Source of the DNA: Chloroflexota bacterium
GTDB taxonomy: Bacteria > Chloroflexota > Anaerolineae > Anaerolineales > Villigracilaceae
Reading direction: 5' to 3'
Length of the DNA stretch: 64,000 bases
NCBI GenBank assembly: GCA_013388855.1
Contig: JACAEM010000022.1
Coordinates: 45,323 to 109,322, forward strand
Shown here: in pieces, positions 51,730 through 58,804 of the stretch
How the letters are laid out: each line of letters begins with the position of its first letter
How positions within the stretch are numbered: position 1 is the stretch's first letter
Notes under the pieces: model-generated
Database searches by the model: none
What the model was told of the DNA's origin: nothing
Seen by the model: only the letters and a program-made list of their open reading frames with translations
Position numbers and translations under genes: made by a program

Positions 51730-51817
51730 AGTTGTACCTCCTGGAAGTGATAACCAGGAACCGGGCGGTGAAGGTTGAATCCCTTCACCATTTTCATTAT
51801 AGCACCTATGTCAACTC

Positions 51818-52450
51818 CTATTTTTTCGCCCCAGCCAACGCGGTTGTGATCCCCAGACCGATGTAGACCAGTCCGGCAAAATACCGTCCTCCTTTTTGGA
51901 AACTCTTATTTCCCGCCAGTTTTTCCGCCAGTGAACTGGCAAGCAATGCGTACAGGCTATCCGTGATGATCGCCAGCCCAACGAAGATGGCGCCGAGCAG
52001 AAGATTCTGACCGATGACGTTTCCCCTGGCGGGGTCCACGAACTGCGGCAGGAAGGCAAAGAAGAACAACGCGGTCTTGGGGTTGAGAATGTTGACAAAG
52101 AAACCCTGCCAGTAGATGTGAGACAGGCTTTCGCGTTTGACAACTTCGGCCTCGGCTCCGTTGTCGGGCGCCAGCAACTTGCGGACGCCGAGATAGATCA
52201 AATATGCCGCGCCGAGATACTTCACCCCATCGAACGCCAATGCGGACGACATCAAAATGGCTGAAAGTCCCAGCGCCGCCGCGACCGCCTGCAAGAAGTT
52301 CGCTGTTTCGATGGCAAGCACCGACACGATGCCCGCCATGCGTCCCTGCGAGGCGCTCCTTGCCGTGATGTACAGCACCGCCGGACCGGGAATCAAGAGC
52401 AACACCAGCGCCGCTCCGGCAAAAAGATAAAGCTGTGAGGATGCGATCAT
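51818..52450 (-). CDS. LysE-family amino-acid/metabolite exporter
   Basis: 210 residues, CAAGGAG before the ATG. Six predicted helices. The start LYLFAGAALVLLLIPGPAVLYITARSASQGRMAGIVSVLAIETANFLQAVAAALGLSAIL has the PGP and G...G pattern of LysE/RhtB proteins. The middle KYLGAAYLIYLGVRKLL and FVNILNPKTALFFFAFLPQFVDP are the other signature parts. It exports amino acids or related small molecules across the cytoplasmic membrane; the cargo is unknown. Confidence 0.94.
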   Translation of the reverse strand: MIASSQLYLFAGAALVLLLIPGPAVLYITARSASQGRMAGIVSVLAIETANFLQAVAAALGLSAILMSSALAFDGVKYLGAAYLIYLGVRKLLAPDNGAEAEVVKRESLSHIYWQGFFVNILNPKTALFFFAFLPQFVDPARGNVIGQNLLLGAIFVGLAIITDSLYALLASSLAEKLAGNKSFQKGGRYFAGLVYIGLGITTALAGAKK

Positions 52451-52531
52451 AATGACTCCTTGTCAGGTGCGAAGACCAATGAATGCCATTTCTTACGTTG
52501 GCGTATGCGTTTGTTATCCGCATACAAGCGA

Positions 52532-53422
52532 TTATGAATTTTTCTCCGCCTGTTCGATCCGGCTCTTTGCCAATTGTAAGTACTCCTCGCTCAGTTCAAA
52601 GCCCACATAACGGCGACCAGACTTGAGCGCGGCAAGAGCCGTCTGTCCGCTACCCATGAACGGGTCGAGCACCACTTCGTTCGAGTAGGTGTACAACTGG
52701 ATCAAGCGATACGGCAGTTCCACCGGGAACGGCGCGGGGTGTCCCACCTTCTTCGCCGACTCTGAGGCGAACGCCCAGACCGATTTCGTAAATTCCAGAA
52801 ACTCTTCCTTTGAGATCGTGTTTTCGCGTCCATCGATCTTTTCGCGTTTGAATGTCCCCTTCGAGAAGACGAGAATGTACTCGTGCGTATCACGCAGAGT
52901 CGGGTTGGATGCCGATTGCCACGAGCCCCACGCCGTGGAGGTGCTGGCGCTGGCGGCTTTGTCCCAGATGATCTCACCGCGCATCAGGAACCCGAGGTCG
53001 ATCATTTCCCTGGCGATCAATCCGTTTAACGGGATGTAAGGTTTGCGTCCGAGGTTCGCCACGTTGACACAGGCGCGCCCGCCCGGCACCAGCACGCGAT
53101 AGGTCTCTCTCCACACACGGTTCAGGAAATCCAGGTATTCCTCGAGTGTCAGGTTGTTGTCATACTCCTTGCCCACATTGTATGGCGGCGAAGTGACCAT
53201 GAGGTGCACGGAATTATCGGGCAATTCCTTCATCTCTTCGGAGGAGTGGTTATGGATGACATCCAGGTCCGCGATTTGATTCTCGACGTACGGTTCGGGC
53301 TCCACTGTGGGCTGGTCCGCATAGAGACGCGTCCCGTAGAACGACGAGGAATCATGTCCCTCGCGTCCCGGTGACCCGAACGAAGTGGTGGCGGTATTTT
53401 CCGAGAATTTACGTTTTGGCAT
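52532..53422 (-). CDS. Orphan site-specific DNA methyltransferase (beta class)
   Basis: 296 residues. Catalytic motif IV TSPPYNVGKEY (residues ~80-90) precedes motif I-like VLDPFMGSGQTALAAL near the C-terminus, the order of beta-class N4-cytosine/N6-adenine methyltransferases. GRRYVGFELSEEYLQLA follows. SPPY favours N4-cytosine or N6-adenine; these cannot be separated by eye. The target-recognition part lies between (~residues 120-235). No restriction endonuclease gene lies beside it, so it is probably a solitary methyltransferase with an epigenetic or regulatory role. The first ~45 residues look disordered. Confidence 0.9.
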   Translation of the reverse strand: MPKRKFSENTATTSFGSPGREGHDSSSFYGTRLYADQPTVEPEPYVENQIADLDVIHNHSSEEMKELPDNSVHLMVTSPPYNVGKEYDNNLTLEEYLDFLNRVWRETYRVLVPGGRACVNVANLGRKPYIPLNGLIAREMIDLGFLMRGEIIWDKAASASTSTAWGSWQSASNPTLRDTHEYILVFSKGTFKREKIDGRENTISKEEFLEFTKSVWAFASESAKKVGHPAPFPVELPYRLIQLYTYSNEVVLDPFMGSGQTALAALKSGRRYVGFELSEEYLQLAKSRIEQAEKNS

Positions 53423-53428
53423 TTTCCG

Positions 53429-53501
53429 TCATGTGGACTGAGCATCGCGAGGGGTCTCCCGCTCGATGAGGAGTATCCTCGCGCCGCTCAGAATGATTTG
53501 T
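53429..53501. repeat. Intergenic palindromic repeat, family A (GCTGAGC subtype)
   Basis: TCATGTGGACTGAGCATCG ... CTCGCGCCGCTCAGAATGA, with GAGGGGTCTCCCGCTCG inside. It resembles the copy at 10597-10666. Confidence 0.55.
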
Positions 53502-54126
53502 CTTTGTCTAAAAACAATTGTACCGACTCTTGCGAAAGACCGGCGGCCGTTTTCTCATATTCGATGACCGTCTTCTTGACGGCGGCTTGCATGGCGTAGT
53601 CAAATTTGAATCCCTGCTCCGGGGAGTCGAGATTCATCCAGGCATGGGAATCGCGCGGCAGCCAGCGCAGGGAAAAGGCGCGGGTGACGCGGACAAAATA
53701 CAACAATTCAAACGGATAATACACCCTGCCGGAATGCAGGTCCGGGCTGTGGAGCAGGCCGGGGTCAATGGGATCGATTTCTGGCGGGGGAGGAAGCGCC
53801 TGCCCGTCGAAGCGGGAAACCCACAGGGTGACGTAATTCGAATGGGCGTAGAAGTCCTGCGCGGTGTGGAGCATCCTCCCAAAAGCAGACCAGGCGGCGT
53901 TCGCGTCGCTCCTCTGCAGGGAGGAAACCGTCAGCGCACGCTGTTCCTCCATGTAGGCATAGGACTTGTCGAAGGCGTTGTTATCGAAGTGAAACTCGTC
54001 ATGACCGAACTGCCCGGCGAGGCGGTCCTGGCTGATATTCGCCTGAATGATGGTGGACAGGGCGCGCGGGCTGAAACGACTTCCGAGCGAGGTGAGCAGG
54101 ATTTCGACGTGATATTGTGTCAACAT
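53488..54126 (-). CDS. Het-C/zinc-phospholipase C-like protein
   Basis: 212 residues from ATG 54126; a much longer frame extends into the neighbouring gene and is rejected. The central segment GRMLHTAQDFYAHSNYVTLWVSRF is the hallmark H-T-x-Q-D-F-Y-A-H-S-N of Het-C and bacterial zinc-dependent phospholipase C-like domains, whose His and Asp bind metal. FGHDEFHFDNN may supply further ligands. No signal peptide is present, so a cytoplasmic location is expected. TATAAT ends nine bases before the ATG. Divergent from the cobalamin adenosyltransferase gene, 50 bases apart. Substrate unknown. Confidence 0.75.
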   Translation of the reverse strand: MLTQYHVEILLTSLGSRFSPRALSTIIQANISQDRLAGQFGHDEFHFDNNAFDKSYAYMEEQRALTVSSLQRSDANAAWSAFGRMLHTAQDFYAHSNYVTLWVSRFDGQALPPPPEIDPIDPGLLHSPDLHSGRVYYPFELLYFVRVTRAFSLRWLPRDSHAWMNLDSPEQGFKFDYAMQAAVKKTVIEYEKTAAGLSQESVQLFLDKDKSF

Positions 54127-54164
54127 ACTTGCCCGATTATACCCAGTGGGCAAGCCATAGGCGT

Positions 54165-54170
54165 TATAAT
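54165..54170 (+). promoter_or_regulatory. -10 hexamer giving a predicted leaderless mRNA (cobalamin adenosyltransferase)
   Basis: TATAAT ends exactly six bases before ATG 54177, and no ribosome-binding site is present. A second TATAAT on the other strand (54136-54141) drives the divergent Het-C-like gene; TTGCCC/GGGCAA arms lie between them. Confidence 0.65.
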
Positions 54171-54176
54171 GCCCGC

Positions 54177-54719
54177 ATGACTTTTTATACATCCAAAGGC
54201 GACGACGGCACGACAAATTTGCTGGGCGAGGGACGGGTGATGAAATATCACGCCCGAATCGAGGCGGTGGGGACATTGGACGAATCATCCGCCGCCCTGG
54301 GGCTGGCGCGCGCTCAATGTCTCGATCCACGCTCAAGCCCGGTCCTGCTCGAAGCGCAACGCGACTTGTACAAACTGATGGCAGAGGTGGCGGCAACGCC
54401 CGAAAACGCGGAACGCTTCCACTTCATCGACGCAAGCCGCGTGGCATGGCTCGAAGAGCAGACCGACGCGTTGAGCGAGGTGGTGGAAATGCCGAAGGAA
54501 TTCATCCTGCCGGGAGATTCGCTGGCGGGTGCAGCGCTTTCGCTGGCGCGGGCGATCATCCGCCGGGCGGAGCGGCGCGTGGTGGAGTTGCACGATGAGC
54601 AGGAAGTGGTCAACCCCGACCTGCAACGGTATCTGAACCGTCTATCTTCCTTGTGTTTTGTGCTGGAACTGCTGGAGAACAAAGCCGCGGGGCATCAAAC
54701 GACATTGGCAAAACCGTAA
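54177..54719 (+). CDS. Cob(I)alamin adenosyltransferase, PduO type
   Basis: 180 residues from ATG 54177. TFYTSKGDDGTTNLLGEGRVMKYHARIEAVGTLDESSAALGLA is the standard PduO/MMAB start: the KGDDGTT loop binds ATP, and the Glu/Asp and Arg residues follow. The later AALSLARAIIRRAERRVVEL contains the RRAER signature, and NPDLQRYLNRLSSLCFVLELL the end. It transfers adenosyl from ATP to cob(I)alamin to make coenzyme B12. Downstream DUF554 gene may be co-transcribed. Confidence 0.95.
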   Translation: MTFYTSKGDDGTTNLLGEGRVMKYHARIEAVGTLDESSAALGLARAQCLDPRSSPVLLEAQRDLYKLMAEVAATPENAERFHFIDASRVAWLEEQTDALSEVVEMPKEFILPGDSLAGAALSLARAIIRRAERRVVELHDEQEVVNPDLQRYLNRLSSLCFVLELLENKAAGHQTTLAKP

Positions 54720-54764
54720 ATTTGCAAGGGCGACCAGACCGGTCATCCCTACGGAAAAACAATC

Positions 54765-55463
54765 ATGACAGGCACACTTCTCAACATTGTAACGGTCATT
54801 GTCGGCGGTCTTATCGGTCTGACGTTTGGCGCGCGGATTCCCGCTAAATTAAAGGAGACGGTCATCGCAGGGATGGGGCTCTTCACCGCCGCCATGGGAC
54901 TGCAAATGTTCCTCAAGACGGAAAACCCGCTCATCGTGCTGGGCGCGTTATTGATCGGTACCTTGCTCGGCGAGTGGTGGCGTATCGAAGACGGCTTGCA
55001 CAACCTGGGGAAATTCCTTGAACGACGATTCTCGAAGGAAGGCGATGATGGTTCAAACAAATTCGTGCGCGGATTCCTGACCGCCTCCCTTTTATTCTGC
55101 GTGGGACCGATGACGATCCTTGGCTCCATTCAGGACGGTTTGACCGGCAATTTCGAGTTGTTGGCAGTCAAATCGGTGCTGGACGGGTTCGCCGCGATGG
55201 CGTTCGCTTCCACGCTGGGAGTGGGTGTTCTGTTCTCAACGATTGTGATCTTCGTTTTTCAGGGCGGGATCAGTCTGTTCGCGGCACAACTGAACGCAAT
55301 CATCACCGCAACCATGATGAATGAATTGACAGCCACCGGCGGCGTGATCCTGTTGGGTCTGGCAATCAGCAGTCTGCTGGAGATCAAAAAGATCCGTGTG
55401 GGGAATATGCTGCCGGGATTGGCAGTCGCTCCGTTGATTGTGTGGATTCTGAGTTTGTTTTAA
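54765..55463 (+). CDS. DUF554-family membrane protein
   Basis: 232 residues. Seven predicted helices. The start GTLLNIVTVIVGGLIGLTFGARIPAKLKETVIAGMGLFTAAMGLQMFL, the FLTASLLFCVGPMTILGSIQDGLTG core and MNELTATGGVILLGLAISSLLEIKKIRVGNMLPGLAVAPLI are all characteristic of DUF554 (YdfK-like) proteins. Function is unknown; small-molecule transport has been suggested for the family. A GGGCGACC...GGTCATCCC palindrome lies between it and the adenosyltransferase gene. Confidence 0.93.
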   Translation: MTGTLLNIVTVIVGGLIGLTFGARIPAKLKETVIAGMGLFTAAMGLQMFLKTENPLIVLGALLIGTLLGEWWRIEDGLHNLGKFLERRFSKEGDDGSNKFVRGFLTASLLFCVGPMTILGSIQDGLTGNFELLAVKSVLDGFAAMAFASTLGVGVLFSTIVIFVFQGGISLFAAQLNAIITATMMNELTATGGVILLGLAISSLLEIKKIRVGNMLPGLAVAPLIVWILSLF

Positions 55464-55580
55464 CGGCGCTGGTACCCGAAGTTATCAAATAATGAGGTCG
55501 CCTGTGCCTGCTGCGTAGAGACGGATATGGCGGTCGCTGTCTCGTTGGCGGTTCGACTCATTTCATCAAAATCGCCGCAT

Positions 55581-56435
55581 TTACCCAAAGACCGCGATGA
55601 TCAGAATCCCCACAAAGATGACCATTGCGCCGAGTACACGGATGCCACCCATCTTTTCACCGAGGAAACGCCAGCCAAGGAACGAGCCAATCACCACACT
55701 GACCTCACGGATTGCACCAGAGTAACTGAGCGGTGCAAAAGAATAGGCGAACAGGGCAAGCAGGTATGCCAGCACCCCGAGGATGGCGGCGGCGATTATG
55801 GGAAAACGCGGTCCGTTCCACGCCGCGAGGAAACGTTTCCAGCCAAACCGGCGGACGTTATAGGCGGTGGTCAGCACCGGGACGAACATGAACATGGTCA
55901 GGGCGTAGGGAAGAGCCGGTCCATTCTTGACGGCGGTCCCATCGATCAGCGTGTAAAGCGAAATGATCAGGGCGACAGACAATGCCATGGCAACCCCCTT
56001 GAAGTGGAATCTGCCGCCGCGGTTCTGGATCAGGCTGGTGGCGCCGATAATGACCATCCCGCAGACGATCATGCAAATGCCGAGGATCCCGCCGGGGGTG
56101 AGTTGTTCACGCAGGAACAGGACCGACCAGACCATGAGCAGAGCGGGCGCCGTGCCGCGTGCGATGGGATAGACCAGCGAAAAGTCGTGGTCGCTGTAGG
56201 CATTCGAGAGCAGAATGAAATACACCGCCTCAAGAAACATGCTGATGAGGGCAAACAGCCACATGGAGCGCGGCGGCAGACCGGTAAAAAGCAGGATTAG
56301 AAAAGCAAAGACCCCGCTGATGGCGACCTGCCAGCCCATGGCGATGTATTTTTCCTGTGACTGTTTGAGCAGCAGGTTCCAAATGGCATGCAGGGATGCG
56401 GAAGCGAGTAGAAGAAGAATGGCAACAATTGGCAT
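55581..56435 (-). CDS. EamA-family (DMT) transporter
   Basis: 284 residues, ten predicted helices in two EamA halves. First: IVAILLLLASASLHAIWNLLLKQS ... LVYPIARGTAPALLMVWSVLFLREQLTPGGILGI, with the conserved PIARG; second: RGGRFHFKGVAMALSVALIISLYTLIDG ... IREVSVVIGSFLGWRFLGEKMGGIRVLGAMVIFVGI. It would export or import a small metabolite across the cytoplasmic membrane; the substrate is unknown. No ribosome-binding site is obvious. It is only distantly like the transporter at 37.2 kb. Confidence 0.92.
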   Translation of the reverse strand: MPIVAILLLLASASLHAIWNLLLKQSQEKYIAMGWQVAISGVFAFLILLFTGLPPRSMWLFALISMFLEAVYFILLSNAYSDHDFSLVYPIARGTAPALLMVWSVLFLREQLTPGGILGICMIVCGMVIIGATSLIQNRGGRFHFKGVAMALSVALIISLYTLIDGTAVKNGPALPYALTMFMFVPVLTTAYNVRRFGWKRFLAAWNGPRFPIIAAAILGVLAYLLALFAYSFAPLSYSGAIREVSVVIGSFLGWRFLGEKMGGIRVLGAMVIFVGILIIAVFG

Positions 56436-56486
56436 GGTGGCTGGGAATGTACCACAAAATAGCAGATGAAGGATGATGGTGAAAGG

Positions 56487-56519
56487 AAGAAAAACACGCC
56501 GCCAAGATTGGCGGCGTGT
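56487..56519 (-). terminator. Terminator after the minus-strand SDR/riboflavin group
   Basis: ACACGCCGCCA-AGAT-TGGCGGCGTGT, an 11-bp perfect stem followed on the minus strand by TTTTCTTCC. Confidence 0.88.
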
Positions 56520-56540
56520 ACTTACCCCGTCAAATTCATC

Positions 56541-57209
56541 CTAAAAAAGCGGAATTCTCGCGCCAGTGATCTTGCCTGCCTGGTCGGAGAAAAGATATTG
56601 CATCGCAGCGACGATGACATCGGGTGTGGCGCCGGTGCCTTTATTTTCCACGTCGATGGCGCGAACCTGGATGATGTTGGCGGTCACGCCTTGGTCTTTG
56701 AGTTCCGCCGCGAGGGTAAGGACGAGCGTTTCCTGTGCGGCTTTGGCGGCGGTATAGACGCCGCGTTCGGCGGGCGGATTCTGCACAGTAGACGGTGAAA
56801 TTGTGATGACCCGCCCCCATCCACTGGCGGCGAGTTTCGGGGAGAAAGCCTGGAACAGGTTGAACGTTGTCCATACGTGCTGGCGAAGCATGGACTCCAT
56901 GTCCGCTTCGGGGGTGTCGGCGAGGGACTTGCCGCCGGTCCAGCCGCCGACGAGATGGATGAGGGCGTGGATGTCCCCAAATTTGGCGGAGACCGCCTCG
57001 GCTGAATCTCGAACCGCCTGTCCGTCCCGCAAATCGACGACGGAGGCGAAGAGCCGCTCTTCCGGCAGGTCCAACTCGCGGACGAGGGCATCCAGCCTGG
57101 GTTGGTCGTTGTCAAGCAACGCCAGGGAATGTCCGAATTCTGCGAAGGCGTGTGCGGTCTTGTTGCCGAGGGCGCCGGTGGCACCTGTAATGACAATGGT
57201 TTTATTCAT
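56541..57209 (-). CDS. Short-chain dehydrogenase/reductase
   Basis: 222 residues from ATG 57209 (an in-frame ATG at 57242 adds 11 unlikely residues). Cofactor loop TIVITGATGALGNKTAHAFAEFGHSLALLDND (TGxxxGxG variant with acidic DND, favouring NAD), IHLVGGW in place of NNAG, the catalytic Ser in ITISPSTV and Tyr-Lys in YTAAKAAQETLVLTLA. It ends in a typical DGxx region lacking (IVAAMQYLFSDQAGKITGARIPLF). The substrate is unknown. It lies 48 bases after ribA, probably in the same transcript. Confidence 0.92.
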   Translation of the reverse strand: MNKTIVITGATGALGNKTAHAFAEFGHSLALLDNDQPRLDALVRELDLPEERLFASVVDLRDGQAVRDSAEAVSAKFGDIHALIHLVGGWTGGKSLADTPEADMESMLRQHVWTTFNLFQAFSPKLAASGWGRVITISPSTVQNPPAERGVYTAAKAAQETLVLTLAAELKDQGVTANIIQVRAIDVENKGTGATPDVIVAAMQYLFSDQAGKITGARIPLF

Positions 57210-57257
57210 GCCTGCACCTGAAACCATTCCACAGGGGGTCAAACCCTGCGGAAATAA

Positions 57258-58004
57258 TCATTCAAACATCGCGCCGATCTGGCTCACGTTCATGCCCGCC
57301 ACGATGGGACGGTCGCCCTGCTCGGGCAGGTGTTCCTTGCCGTGAAAGTCGATCATGTGACCGGACTTGGCGGCTTTGGTTTGCAGGTAAAAGCGGTTGT
57401 GCTCGTTGGGCTGCATGATGTGAGGGATGCGGTCGCTGACCTGAATGCCGTATTGTCTCAACTGGTCGATCTTCTTCGGGTTGTTGGTCATCAATTGCAC
57501 TGAGTCGATCTTGAGCGCCTGCAGCATCTGCGCGGCGACGGCGTAATCGCGCTCGTCGTCGCGGAAGCCGAGGGCGTGGTTTGCTTCCACCGTGTCGAGG
57601 CCCTGATCCTGCAGGCTGTAGGCGCGGATCTTGTTGGTCAGACCGATGCCGCGTCCCTCCTGGCGCAGGTAAAGCACCATGCCTCTTTCCATCTGTCCGA
57701 TGGCTTTGAGCGCAGCTTCGAGCTGGTCACGGCAGTCGCAGCGCAGCGAGCCGAGCGCGTCGCCAGTGAGACATTCCGAGTGCAGGCGCACGGGCACATC
57801 GCGGGCGCCGATCACATCGCCCTTGGTGATGGCAACATGCTCCTTGCCGTCGTGATTGTTCTCGAAAGCAATGATATGGAATTCACCGAAACGTGTGGGC
57901 AGTTCAGCCATTGCCACCACGCGCACAGAGACTTTTTCCCTGCCAAACGGAAACCGATCCTGCCCCAGCAGGACTTCGAATTGCTCATGCAATGTTGCGT
58001 TCAT
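57258..58004 (-). CDS. ribA: GTP cyclohydrolase II
   Basis: 248 residues from ATG 58004, with GAGAGG five bases upstream; a GTG at 58010 overlaps the ribD-like stop but has no room for that site. Core motifs: VRLHSECLTGDALGSLRCDCRDQLEAAL (three zinc-binding Cys), YLRQEGRGIGLTNKIRAYSLQDQGLDTVEANHALGF and LMTNNPKKIDQL. It opens GTP to the diaminopyrimidine that starts riboflavin synthesis. There is no fused RibB (DHBP synthase) domain. It follows the reductase that acts later in the pathway, with two bases between. Confidence 0.95.
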   Translation of the reverse strand: MNATLHEQFEVLLGQDRFPFGREKVSVRVVAMAELPTRFGEFHIIAFENNHDGKEHVAITKGDVIGARDVPVRLHSECLTGDALGSLRCDCRDQLEAALKAIGQMERGMVLYLRQEGRGIGLTNKIRAYSLQDQGLDTVEANHALGFRDDERDYAVAAQMLQALKIDSVQLMTNNPKKIDQLRQYGIQVSDRIPHIMQPNEHNRFYLQTKAAKSGHMIDFHGKEHLPEQGDRPIVAGMNVSQIGAMFE

Positions 58005-58006
58005 AT

Positions 58007-58690
58007 TCACCTCTCAAGTTGATACTTCAATAACACCCCACCATCCTCATGGTTTTCCACATGGATCAATTTCAGCGGGATGGCTGCGCCTCTCTCCAAG
58101 CCGGAACCGGCCACCATTGTCGGAGCAGATGCCCCGCCGAAGATCATCGGCGCAATGTATGCCGAGACCTCGTCCACCAGCCCGAGCCGCAACAACTCGA
58201 AATTGAGCGTTGCGCCGCCCTCCACCATCAGACTATGGATGCCAAGTTCCTTCAGCTTCGCAAGTGCGTTCGGCAGATTGACTCTCTCCCGGTCATCTAC
58301 GTACACATCCGCGCCTTGCGAACGGAGAAAAGCGAGTTGCTCCTTAGATGTTTGATGTGTTGTGAATATTACGACCTTTGCCGGTCCCTCGTGTAAGAAT
58401 TTTGAATGAATTCCGATGTCCGCCCTGGTAACGACGCCCACTTTGACGGGATTCGGCGTCAACCCGCGTGCGACGCGTTCAGCGCGCAACCCCTCAGATT
58501 TGACCGTCAGTTTCGGGTCTTCATCGAGCAGAGTCCGCCCGCCGACCATGACCGCATCCGCCTGGGCACGGAGCCGGTCCACGCGCTCCTTGTCGCTCGG
58601 CGAAGAAATCGCCGATCCCTTTCGTTGGAAGGTATCGATCTTGCCGTCGGCGGTCATCGCCACGTTGATGAATACAAAAGGTCTATCCAT
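58007..58690 (-). CDS. RibD C-terminal-type pyrimidine reductase
   Basis: 227 residues. Start PFVFINVAMTADGKIDTFQRKGSAISSPSDKERVDRLRAQADAVMVGGRTLLDEDPKLTV is the RibD_C/DHFR-like fold with the NADPH site, as is LGIHSLMVEGGATLNFELLRLGLVDEVSAYIAPMIFGG. The deaminase domain of bifunctional RibD is absent, and the length matches the archaeal/fungal 2,5-diamino-6-ribosylaminopyrimidinone-phosphate reductase type. This implies reduction before deamination. It is coupled to ribA (2 bases apart). TACAAT ends six bases before its ATG. Confidence 0.9.
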   Translation of the reverse strand: MDRPFVFINVAMTADGKIDTFQRKGSAISSPSDKERVDRLRAQADAVMVGGRTLLDEDPKLTVKSEGLRAERVARGLTPNPVKVGVVTRADIGIHSKFLHEGPAKVVIFTTHQTSKEQLAFLRSQGADVYVDDRERVNLPNALAKLKELGIHSLMVEGGATLNFELLRLGLVDEVSAYIAPMIFGGASAPTMVAGSGLERGAAIPLKLIHVENHEDGGVLLKYQLER

Positions 58691-58696
58691 CCTACG

Positions 58697-58702
58697 ATTG
58701 TA
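58697..58702 (-). promoter_or_regulatory. -10 hexamer giving a predicted leaderless mRNA (ribD-like gene)
   Basis: Minus-strand TACAAT ends exactly six bases before ATG 58690; no ribosome-binding site is present. It would drive the ribD-like, ribA and SDR genes. Confidence 0.6.
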
Positions 58703-58711
58703 AATGCGTTT

Positions 58712-58804
58712 TCAAGAGCGGAGGAAATCGTCCATGAGGAGGTATGCGGTGGCTCTCAGCTCACTGCGTGCCACGCCGATGATGATGGTGTCGTAGTGGC
58801 TCAT
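58712..58804 (-). pseudogene. Truncated CrtI-like FAD oxidoreductase start
   Basis: ATG 58804 overlaps the TGA of the upstream oxidoreductase gene (ATGA). It codes MSHYDTIIIGVARSELRATAYLLMDDFLRS and a stop: a strand-turn start of a Rossmann fold (DTIIIG) in which the GxGxxG loop and everything after are lost. The overlap suggests a once-coupled second gene of the same family that was deleted down to 30 codons. Confidence 0.6.

Noticed and set aside
53488..54396. Long upstream extension of the Het-C-like frame
   Set aside because: The first 90 codons overlap the adenosyltransferase gene in antisense and look random; ATG 54126 behind TATAAT is the better start.
55464..55580. Possible gene remnant in the spacer after the DUF554 gene
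   Set aside because: No frame resembles a known protein and no promoter or hairpin stands out.
55527..56300. 257-codon plus-strand open frame
   Set aside because: Antisense to the EamA transporter; composition (many His, Asp, Gln) is typical of a shadow frame.
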